This document shows, one piece after another, positions 1-5,158 of a stretch of 5,158 nucleotides of DNA (positions within the stretch are counted from its first letter, which is position 1; every line of letters starts with the position of its first letter). The translations under genes and the position numbers were made by a program. The stretch is from Hyphomicrobiales bacterium. Its GTDB lineage: Bacteria > Pseudomonadota > Alphaproteobacteria > Rhizobiales > Devosiaceae. A model generated the notes under the pieces. That model ran no database searches. It was not told the origin of the DNA and saw only the letters and a list, made by a program, of their open reading frames with translations. The DNA is taken from the NCBI GenBank assembly GCA_026989045.1, contig JALSJY010000030.1, positions 1 to 5,158 of the forward strand, given 5' to 3'.

Positions 1-766
1 TTATAACCTCAATAGAATCACCAGCTCCAAAAATATTTTTAATAGGAGCTCGGCTTTCCTCACCTTGAGCAATCTCTTGTTGCAGTGGTTCTTGATGTAA
101 AGCCTCTTGTTGCAAAGATTCTTGCATTTCAGGCTCATCTTGAAGAACTTGTAAGTCTGTTACAACTTCTTCTGCTACAACTTCTTCTGCTACAACTTCT
201 TCTGCTACAACTTCTTCTGCTACAACTTCTTCTACCCTCTTCTCCAATGGAGCTATTTCTTTAGGCGTTTTTATTTGTTCAATTACTTCTTTAGTTGATA
301 GTAAAATAGGCTCTTGTGACATTTCCACTTCATCAACCATAGGTTGCAAAATATTCGTCACCTCAGGAATAACCTCCACTTCCTCCACCTCAGACATAAT
401 TGACTCTTGCACTTCTTCATCAGCAGGCTTTTCTTCAACAATTTTATTATTCTTCTCCACTTCAACATCCTGCTCCACCTCAACTTGCACTAAGTCAGGA
501 GTAGGTGCAGGAGAATCAGAATAAACAACAGCCGCTGGTTGTTGCACCTTCACTTCTTCGTTGTTTGATTTTATTTCAGAAAATTCATTCAGAGCTTTAG
601 AAATATAGCTGTTGATTACAATATTAGCACAAGCAAAAATATCGCTCTTATCTTTAATACAAGAGTTGAATTTTGGCGCTATAGCAATTCCTAAAGCTGC
701 TAAAATAGTCGCACTTGCAAAAACTAGGGTAACTAGGGCAGAATTATTTGCCTTGTTTTTCGCCAA
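1..766 (-). CDS. Membrane-anchored, acidic repeat protein of unknown function (3' end beyond the window)
   Basis: Reading from TTG at 766 gives 255 codons with no stop; the frame leaves at the left edge. I do not recognise the family. Residues 2-8 are short and basic/polar (AKNKANN), and residues 9-30 form one hydrophobic segment (ALVTLVFASATILAALGIAIA), which looks like a membrane anchor or uncleaved signal with the rest in the periplasm. Residues 31-65 hold two cysteines (36 and 46) that could pair. From about residue 66 the chain is low-complexity and very rich in Glu, Val, Gln and Pro, with five EEVVA-type units (179-203) and five units ending in Glu (212-236). The start is TTG because AGGAG lies 8 nt upstream and no ATG precedes the membrane segment. 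It begins 23 nt after the cimA stop, so co-transcription is likely. Some alphaproteobacterial LysM proteins have a similar anchor plus acidic linker, but no LysM motif is visible here, so that is a guess. Confidence 0.8.
   Translation of the reverse strand, partial: MAKNKANNSALVTLVFASATILAALGIAIAPKFNSCIKDKSDIFACANIVINSYISKALNEFSEIKSNNEEVKVQQPAAVVYSDSPAPTPDLVQVEVEQDVEVEKNNKIVEEKPADEEVQESIMSEVEEVEVIPEVTNILQPMVDEVEMSQEPILLSTKEVIEQIKTPKEIAPLEKRVEEVVAEEVVAEEVVAEEVVAEEVVTDLQVLQDEPEMQESLQQEALHQEPLQQEIAQGEESRAPIKNIFGAGDSIEVI
59..133 (-). repeat. Degenerate five-residue repeat coding region (xLQQE-like)
   Basis: Residues 212-236 of the acidic membrane protein parse as PEMQE, SLQQE, ALHQE, PLQQE, IAQGE. 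These are five units of five residues, each ending in Glu and mostly with Leu/Met/Ala at the second or third place and Gln before Glu. The DNA has diverged far more than in the EEVVA block. The shared five-residue period suggests the two blocks arose by the same kind of expansion at different times, which is inference. Confidence 0.6.
161..233. repeat. 15-bp tandem repeat, about 4.9 copies
   Basis: The plus-strand unit TACAACTTCTTCTGC occurs four times without a mismatch (161-175, 176-190, 191-205, 206-220), followed by 13 more matching bases (221-233). On the minus strand it encodes EEVVA repeats in the acidic membrane protein. The unit is a multiple of three, so gain or loss of copies keeps the reading frame. 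Identity at synonymous positions points to recent slippage-type expansion rather than old conserved repeats. Confidence 0.95.
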
Positions 767-779
767 TATTATTACTCCT
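764..779 (-). promoter_or_regulatory. Ribosome binding site deciding a TTG start
   Basis: On the minus strand AGGAG (779-775) sits 8 nt before TTG (766-764). This is the strongest Shine-Dalgarno match in the operon. The frame opens directly into the positively charged end of a membrane segment, and no ATG or GTG offers a comparable start. The pairing of a strong ribosome site with a weak start codon may tune expression; that part is inference. Confidence 0.75.
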
Positions 780-789
780 AACTACTATT

Positions 790-2388
790 TTACCACCCTG
801 CCGCTTCGCTTTTCATCAATTTATAAGTAATAGATTCATATAATGCCTCAAATGAGGCATCAATAATATTTGGTGAAACACCAATTGTTACCCAACGTTC
901 ACCCTCACCATCTTTGCTTTCAATAAGCACCCGAGTAACAGCACCCGTGCCACCATCAAGAATACGCACCTTAAAATCCACCAACTCTAAATCACTGATA
1001 AAAGAAGTGAATTTTCCAAGATCTTTACGCATCGCTTGATCGAGCGCATTCACTGGCCCATTACCCTCAGCAACTGACATAAATGTCTCACCATCAACAA
1101 TAATCTTTACTACTGCCTCGCTAACACTAACCAGTTCGCCACGTGCATTATGGCGGCGCTCAATAGAAGTTCTATACCCCTCTACTTCAAAGAAAACAGG
1201 CAGACTTCCAAGTGTTTTATGCGCCAATAATGCAAAACTAGCATCTGCACCATCATAAGAATAACCTCTTGCTTCTCGCTGTTTAACTTCTGCTAACAAC
1301 TCAGAAAGCTTGGGATCATTTTTATCAACACTAATATTATGCCGTTTTAACGCTGCTAAAAGATTTGATTTTCCAGCCTGTTGCGACACCATGATAGAGC
1401 GCTCATTACCCACTTTTTCGGGGTTAACATGCTCATAACAACTTGGGTCTTTAAGTAAAGCCGAGGCATGAATGCCCGCCTTTGTAGCAAAGGCAAAAGC
1501 ACCAACATAGGGCGATTGCGGCTCTGGCGCACGGTTCAAAATATCATCAAAAGCACGAGAAATATGAGTTAGTTTTTTTAGTTGATTTTCACTTATTGAT
1601 AACTCAAAATCATCTCTAAAACCGCTCTTTAACATTAAACTTGGTATTAAACTAATTAGTGATGCATTACCACAACGCTCGCCAATTCCATTTAGCGTGC
1701 CTTGAATTTGGCGCACCCCAGCACGCACCGCAATTAGTGAATTTGCAATTGCGTTACCAGTATCATTATGGGCATGAATACCCAATTTATCACCTGGGCA
1801 GACCTGCATAACATCATGCACGATTTCTTCTATCTCAAATGGCAAAGTGCCGCCATTTGTATCACAAAGCACAATCCAGCGAGCACCCGCATCAAATGCA
1901 ATTTTTACGCAAGCTTTGGCATAATCAGGATTGGCTTTATAGCCATCAAAAAAATGCTCACAATCAAGCATTGTCTCTTTGCCATGCTTGATTGAAGCAG
2001 TGATTGATTGCTCAATCGAAATTAGATTTTCTTCAAGCGATATACCAAGCGCCAATTTAACCTGTTTGTCCCATGCTTTTGCAACAAAACATATTGCATC
2101 TGATTTAGCATCTAAAAGGGCTTTTACCCCAATATCATTCTCAATAGAACGCCCTGCTCTTTTAGTCATTCCAAAGGCAGTAAAAACAGCATTTTTGGTT
2201 CGCTTTTTGCTAAAAAATTCATCATCAATAATGTTAGCTCCAGGGTAGCCACCCTCAACATAATCAATGCCCAATTCTTCAATCAGCTTAGTAATAGCAA
2301 TTTTATCAGCCAGTGAAAATTCAATTCCGCTGGTTTGCGCACCATCTCTTAAGGTCGTATCAAATAGATAAAGACGTTCTTTACTCAT
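790..2388 (-). CDS. cimA: (R)-citramalate synthase, long CimA type
   Basis: The 532-residue protein belongs to the LeuA/HMG-CoA-lyase-like TIM-barrel family. Citramalate synthases condense pyruvate with acetyl-CoA to (R)-citramalate, the entry to isoleucine synthesis that bypasses threonine deaminase; the enzyme is cytosolic. The N-terminal signature DTTLRDGAQ (residues 10-18) supplies the metal-binding Asp and catalytic Arg. HAHND (205-209) is the metal-binding HxH, and GIGERCGNA (234-242) is the family glycine-rich motif. HASA (307-310) follows in the linker region, and residues about 395-525 fit the C-terminal LeuA-type allosteric/dimer domain. The length fits the long CimA group rather than 2-isopropylmalate or homocitrate synthase, although substrate choice cannot be proven by eye. 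ATG at 2388 is supported because the catalytic motif begins only ten residues in; its ribosome site (GAGAG) is weak. It lies 14 nt after the small membrane ORF, suggesting coupled translation. Confidence 0.93.
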   Translation of the reverse strand: MSKERLYLFDTTLRDGAQTSGIEFSLADKIAITKLIEELGIDYVEGGYPGANIIDDEFFSKKRTKNAVFTAFGMTKRAGRSIENDIGVKALLDAKSDAICFVAKAWDKQVKLALGISLEENLISIEQSITASIKHGKETMLDCEHFFDGYKANPDYAKACVKIAFDAGARWIVLCDTNGGTLPFEIEEIVHDVMQVCPGDKLGIHAHNDTGNAIANSLIAVRAGVRQIQGTLNGIGERCGNASLISLIPSLMLKSGFRDDFELSISENQLKKLTHISRAFDDILNRAPEPQSPYVGAFAFATKAGIHASALLKDPSCYEHVNPEKVGNERSIMVSQQAGKSNLLAALKRHNISVDKNDPKLSELLAEVKQREARGYSYDGADASFALLAHKTLGSLPVFFEVEGYRTSIERRHNARGELVSVSEAVVKIIVDGETFMSVAEGNGPVNALDQAMRKDLGKFTSFISDLELVDFKVRILDGGTGAVTRVLIESKDGEGERWVTIGVSPNIIDASFEALYESITYKLMKSEAAGW

Positions 2389-2402
2389 AAAATTCTCTCA
2401 GA

Positions 2403-2516
2403 CTAATTTAGTTTAACAACAAGGAAAATAAGAATTCCCAGCACAATGATTATTTTACTAGCAATAGTAACTTTTAACCACATTGGCATAGCTTGCTTCT
2501 TATGATGGCTCATCAT
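2403..2516 (-). CDS. Small single-pass membrane protein, 37 residues
   Basis: A short frame fills the gap between the GFA gene and cimA. It begins with two tandem ATG codons (2516 and 2513). GGGAG (2526-2522) is 5 nt from the first and 8 nt from the second, so the second may be the real start (36 residues). The N-terminus is basic and His-rich (MMSHHKKQAMPMWLK), then residues about 16-35 are hydrophobic (VTIASKIIIVLGILIFLVV), ending in KLN. By the positive-inside rule the N-terminus should face the cytoplasm. It overlaps the 3' end of the GFA gene by 17 nt in another frame and stops 14 nt before cimA. I do not recognise a family. The ribosome site, the membrane-like composition and the exact fit in the operon argue that it is real; its short length is the main doubt. 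Confidence 0.65.
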   Translation of the reverse strand: MMSHHKKQAMPMWLKVTIASKIIIVLGILIFLVVKLN

Positions 2517-2979
2517 AATCACTCCCTTTTGGCCAGATTTTTATTTCATAATCTGGGTGTTGATTTGAATATACACTAGTTAGAAAATTCTGCCATTCCT
2601 CACTCACTTCATGCTTAATAGGCAGGCTGCTTAAATTATCATAAAACTCTAATTTATCGCTCAGGTTTACTTGAATTACTGGTGCTATTTTTGTTGGATC
2701 ATCAAAAGCACCAATAGAAAACTCAAGTCCAAATTCCGTTTCATAAGCTAATGGCGTGCCACATTTTTCGCAAAACCCACGCCGTGCAACGTTTGAACTA
2801 GCGAACCACTTTGGCTCACCACGAGTAAAACACCCATCTTTAACCTCAACCAGCGCCCCAAAAAAGCTACCATAAGCTTTTTGACACATTCGACAGTGAC
2901 ATATTGAGGGACGAGCAAATTCACTAACAGCAAAGCGCACCGCACCGCATTGGCAACCACCTGTTAGAATTTTACCCAC
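2500..2979 (-). CDS. GFA/CENP-V family zinc-fold protein
   Basis: The 159-residue protein has the full cysteine pattern of the GFA (glutathione-dependent formaldehyde-activating enzyme-like, CENP-V) fold: CQC at 9-11, CHCRMC at 27-32 and CEKC at 70-73, which bind zinc in the family. The original Gfa was linked to glutathione-formaldehyde adduct formation, but most members have no proven reaction, so only the fold should be named. Residues about 5-115 form the domain. A C-terminal tail (HEVSEEWQNFLTS, then HPDYEIKIWP) resembles the tail of alphaproteobacterial members as I recall them. The start is GTG at 2979, inside the last codons of cysS (8-nt overlap, GTGGGTAA), with GGGAG about 8 nt upstream, so translation is probably coupled to cysS. 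An internal frame at 2748-2960 is only a shadow of this gene. Confidence 0.88.
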   Translation of the reverse strand: MGKILTGGCQCGAVRFAVSEFARPSICHCRMCQKAYGSFFGALVEVKDGCFTRGEPKWFASSNVARRGFCEKCGTPLAYETEFGLEFSIGAFDDPTKIAPVIQVNLSDKLEFYDNLSSLPIKHEVSEEWQNFLTSVYSNQHPDYEIKIWPKGSDYDEPS

Positions 2980-4426
2980 TTTTTAGCTCCCACTTAGTTA
3001 TTCTCTCACCCGTTTTTTCTTCTTTGCTATCTTTAAGAGAAATACCCTTAGTCGCTAAATCATTGCGGATTTCATCGGCCTTTGCCCAATCCTTTTCTTT
3101 GAGTGCCTTTAAGCGCAAGGAAATTTGCTGTTCGATATATGCAATATCAACATTTTCATCTTGTTTATCATTAGCACTCTGCCACTCTTTCATTGAATCA
3201 AAACTAACTAGCCCTAATAGTTGCAAAGAGCCGAATAGCCTTCCCCCATTGTGGAGTTTTTTGCCTGAGGCGTGGCGGTGTAAATTTGAGATAACCCCTG
3301 ACATATCTAAGTCATTTGCCAGCGCCGCTAGTAATTTTGAACAAGGGCCAAGAGCTTCTATTTCTTGGCGGTTTTTTTCTTCAAAAACCAAACCAAGGTT
3401 AAGAATTTTCTCTTTCCATTTTGTGAGTATTTTTTGTGCTTCTTCTAACCTTGCAACAGAAAAATCTATCGGCTCTTTATAATTTGTCATCAACATAGCA
3501 AGGCGTAACACATCACCCGCCCATTTTTTGCCGCCAAATTTATCAGTTTCTAGTAGTTCATTTATGATGATGAAATTGCCAAGGCTTTTGGACATTTTCT
3601 GCCCTTCTACTTGCAAAAAACCATTATGTAGCCAATAGTTAGCCATTTTATCATTATCATGGGCGCAGCATGATTGCGCTATTTCATTTTCATGATGGGG
3701 GAAAATTAAATCCAGCCCTCCACCATGAATATCAAAAACCTCACCAAGCAAGGCCTCGCTCATCACTGAACATTCAAGATGCCAACCCGGACGACCCCTG
3801 CCCCATGGGCTATCCCACCCCGGTTCATTTTCACTTGAGAGTTTCCACAAAACAAAATCACCAGCATTTTTTTTATGTGCGTCAACTTTTATTCGCGCAC
3901 CAGCTTGCTGCTCATCAATTTTACGCCTAGACAAAGCTCCATAATTTGACATTGAAGAAATATCAAATAACACCTCACCACCAGCAACATAGGCATGATT
4001 TTTTTCAATCAATTTCTCAATCATAGCCAACATGCCAGCAATATGATCGGTTGCAAATGGCTCAAAACTTGGCTCTAAACAACCCAAAGCCTTTACATCT
4101 TTATGATATTGCTTTGTAGTTTTTTCTGTTACTTTTTTAATAGCATCATTAAGTGCAAGCTCAGGATAATCACGCGCCGCACGGGCATTTATCTTATCAT
4201 CAACATCAGTGATATTACGCACATAGGTTACATGATTTTCGCCATAAACATGGCGCAAAAGACGAAAAACAACATCAAAAACTATTGCAGGGCGAGCATT
4301 GCCAATATGCGCATAGTCATAAACCGTCGGCCCACAAACATACATGCGCACATTATTTGCATCAATTGGCAAAAACTCTTCTTTTTTGCGAGTTAGCGTA
4401 TTGTATAATTTTATCTTAATAGTCAT
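2972..4426 (-). CDS. cysS: Cysteinyl-tRNA synthetase
   Basis: The 484-residue protein is a class I aminoacyl-tRNA synthetase that attaches cysteine to tRNA-Cys in the cytosol. The HIGH motif appears as HIGN at 40-43 and KMSKS at 277-281. The residues matching the zinc/cysteine-recognition site of E. coli CysRS are all present: Cys31, Cys219 (in GWHLECS), His244 and Glu248 (in FPHHENE). The DALR-type helical anticodon region covers about residues 345-455, and the C-terminal tail (KADEIRNDLATKGISLKD) is typical of the family. Length is normal, with no sign of damage. ATG at 4426 is favoured because the substrate-site Cys31 lies at the usual distance from the start; AGGG (4439-4436) 9 nt upstream is a modest ribosome site. 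It is the first gene of the apparent operon and overlaps the GFA gene by 8 nt. Confidence 0.97.
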   Translation of the reverse strand: MTIKIKLYNTLTRKKEEFLPIDANNVRMYVCGPTVYDYAHIGNARPAIVFDVVFRLLRHVYGENHVTYVRNITDVDDKINARAARDYPELALNDAIKKVTEKTTKQYHKDVKALGCLEPSFEPFATDHIAGMLAMIEKLIEKNHAYVAGGEVLFDISSMSNYGALSRRKIDEQQAGARIKVDAHKKNAGDFVLWKLSSENEPGWDSPWGRGRPGWHLECSVMSEALLGEVFDIHGGGLDLIFPHHENEIAQSCCAHDNDKMANYWLHNGFLQVEGQKMSKSLGNFIIINELLETDKFGGKKWAGDVLRLAMLMTNYKEPIDFSVARLEEAQKILTKWKEKILNLGLVFEEKNRQEIEALGPCSKLLAALANDLDMSGVISNLHRHASGKKLHNGGRLFGSLQLLGLVSFDSMKEWQSANDKQDENVDIAYIEQQISLRLKALKEKDWAKADEIRNDLATKGISLKDSKEEKTGERITKWELKSG

Positions 4427-4445
4427 TTTTCTTTGCCCTAAACTT

Positions 4446-4460
4446 ACTGAAGCATTCAGT
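4446..4460. repeat. Inverted repeat in the predicted cysS leader
   Basis: ACTGAA and TTCAGT are perfect 6-bp arms around a 3-nt centre (GCA on the plus strand). The element falls just downstream of the predicted transcript start and about 20 nt before the cysS start codon. It could form a small RNA hairpin or serve as a protein-binding palindrome. No U-tract follows it on the minus strand, so it does not look like a terminator. Confidence 0.5.
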
Positions 4461-4472
4461 GCTTAAGCGCAG

Positions 4473-4500
4473 ATTATATTTCTTAAAAAAGATAGGTAAA
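4473..4500 (-). promoter_or_regulatory. Predicted sigma-70-type promoter of the cysS operon
   Basis: On the minus strand TTTACC (4500-4495) is followed after 16 nt by a perfect TATAAT (4478-4473). This predicts a transcript start near 4466 and a leader of about 40 nt before the cysS ATG. The -35 box matches TTGACA at four of six positions. The region is AT-rich, which raises the chance of accidental -10 boxes, but the spacing and distance to the gene both fit. Confidence 0.55.
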
Positions 4501-4821
4501 ACCGCACTCACCACCAATGAAGGTCAGCTAATAATAATACAGCCAATGTTGCATACTCTTGAAACGGTTTTCATAAACTATATAGGCACTTAAAAAACAT
4601 AAAAATCAAGCAAATAAATTAAACAGAGCAAGCTTAAATAACTTGTTAAGTTAAATTTCAAATCAAAATAAACATCGTCACCTTTTTGGTTTAATTTTCC
4701 TCTTATATGTTTTATTATACATTTTTTGGATATTATCTTAATTCTAACCTCATTTTTTTGAGATAAGGAAGCCTAGATACCTAAAAACAACCAGTTAAAC
4801 AGATGAAAAAGGCTAAACCAC

Positions 4822-5158
4822 ATGCTCGCCAACTATTTCAAAGCGTTGCATATTATAATGTTTTCATTCGTTATATTTTTCTCCCTATTCTATGCAAATG
4901 ATGCTTATGCACAAACAAAAAGCTGCTCTTCATTAAGTAACAGCGTGCGCTCACTCGAAAGAAATCGTGACTTTAGAGCTTTAGCAAAAAACACTCAAGC
5001 GGCAAAGAATTTACAAAAATCTCTAAAAGATACTGAAAGGAAATTTGTTAGAACTGGTTGCCAAAAAGTTTTGAAAGCAAAGAAAAAACTAACTGGTCAA
5101 TGCCGTTCTCTAGCAAGAATTATTATTAGAGGAAGGAGTGACCTTAAAAAATTACAGG
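4822..5158 (+). CDS. Secreted protein resembling DUF2865 (3' end beyond the window)
   Basis: Reading from ATG at 4822 gives 112 codons without a stop to the right edge. Residues 1-30 form a signal peptide: a short N-terminus with one Lys, a hydrophobic core (IIMFSFVIFFSLFY) and a likely signal-peptidase site after AYA at residue 30, so the mature protein should start QTKSC in the periplasm. The mature part is strongly basic and probably helical, with cysteines at 35, 80 and 94. The layout (an early Cys-x-x-Leu, a segment ending RTGC, then QCRSLARII and a helix) resembles the start of DUF2865 proteins, which I know from Rhizobiales and whose function is unknown; this assignment is from memory of the pattern. 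The start is supported by AAGG 9 nt upstream and by the intact signal peptide. An overlapping ATG at 4803 in another frame stops after 32 codons. Confidence 0.75.
   Translation, partial: MLANYFKALHIIMFSFVIFFSLFYANDAYAQTKSCSSLSNSVRSLERNRDFRALAKNTQAAKNLQKSLKDTERKFVRTGCQKVLKAKKKLTGQCRSLARIIIRGRSDLKKLQ

Larger units (their letters stand above)
4427..4821. other. AT-rich divergent intergenic region, no convincing gene
   Basis: These 395 bases separate the minus-strand cysS operon from the plus-strand gene at 4822. The part next to cysS holds the predicted promoter and hairpin. The rest is AT-rich with short inverted repeats: TAACTT-GTT-AAGTTA at 4639-4653, and TTATCTTAA (4733-4741) pairing with TTGAGATAA (4758-4766) with one G-U pair and a 16-nt loop. 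A plus-strand promoter for the right-hand gene is not clear; TTTAAT (4690-4695) with TATTAT (4713-4718), spacing 17, is the best weak candidate. I see no tRNA, known riboswitch or strong intrinsic terminator. Confidence 0.6.

Noticed and set aside
161..233. Possible CRISPR array
   Set aside because: The 15-bp units are directly adjacent with no spacers and sit in frame in a coding region, so this is a tandem coding repeat.
612..830. 72-codon plus-strand open frame with hydrophobic stretches
   Set aside because: It is antisense to the TTG-started membrane protein and the cimA end. Its hydrophobicity mirrors the membrane segment on the other strand, and no ribosome site is seen.
1768..2248. 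Plus-strand open frames inside cimA
   Set aside because: They lie opposite a clear, full-length enzyme gene with intact motifs; their composition is what antisense of that gene gives.
3024..3482. 152-codon plus-strand open frame opposite cysS
   Set aside because: It is antisense to the anticodon-binding part of CysRS, has no recognisable motif, and no promoter or ribosome site supports it.
3670..4396. Two further plus-strand frames opposite cysS
   Set aside because: Both are antisense to the catalytic domain of CysRS; the sense frame explains the conservation.
4639..4653. TAACTT-GTT-AAGTTA palindrome as an intrinsic terminator
   Set aside because: The stem is AT-only except for one C-G pair and no T-run follows closely on either strand. 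No gene ends here, since both neighbours are transcribed away from it.
4803..4901. ATG at 4803 opening a 32-codon plus-strand frame
   Set aside because: It lacks a ribosome site and stops inside the signal-peptide region of the frame from 4822, which has a better start and a clear secretion signal.

Overview
The window looks like chromosomal DNA from an AT-rich alphaproteobacterium, most likely of the Hyphomicrobiales (Rhizobiales) type. This rests on the character of the encoded proteins: an alphaproteobacterial-style CysRS, a GFA-family protein next to it, a long CimA, and a secreted protein resembling DUF2865, a family I associate with this order. It is family recognition by eye; no search was run.

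Layout. Positions 1-4426 hold five tightly packed minus-strand genes, read from right to left: cysS (cysteinyl-tRNA synthetase, 4426-2972), a GFA/CENP-V zinc-fold protein (2979-2500), a 37-residue single-pass membrane protein (2516-2403), cimA ((R)-citramalate synthase, 2388-790) and a membrane-anchored, very acidic, repeat-bearing protein that starts at TTG 766 and runs off the left edge. The junctions are an 8-nt overlap, a 17-nt overlap, a 14-nt gap and a 23-nt gap. I see no terminator between the genes, so one transcript is the simplest reading. A good sigma-70-type promoter (TTTACC-16-TATAAT) lies about 50-75 nt upstream of cysS, with a 6-bp hairpin in the predicted leader.

Positions 4427-4821 are an AT-rich divergent intergenic region with no convincing gene. 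From 4822 a plus-strand gene begins: a signal peptide followed by a Cys-containing helical domain resembling DUF2865. It is cut by the right edge.

Functionally the operon mixes translation (CysRS) and branched-chain amino-acid synthesis (CimA makes citramalate for the threonine-independent isoleucine route) with a putative zinc-binding GFA protein and two membrane proteins of unknown role. The core genes are ordinary. The least explained parts are the 37-residue membrane ORF and the acidic protein, which carries a near-perfect 15-bp tandem repeat followed by a second, degenerate five-residue repeat. I found no CRISPR array, insertion sequence, tRNA or rRNA, and no evidence of a new defence or mobile system.
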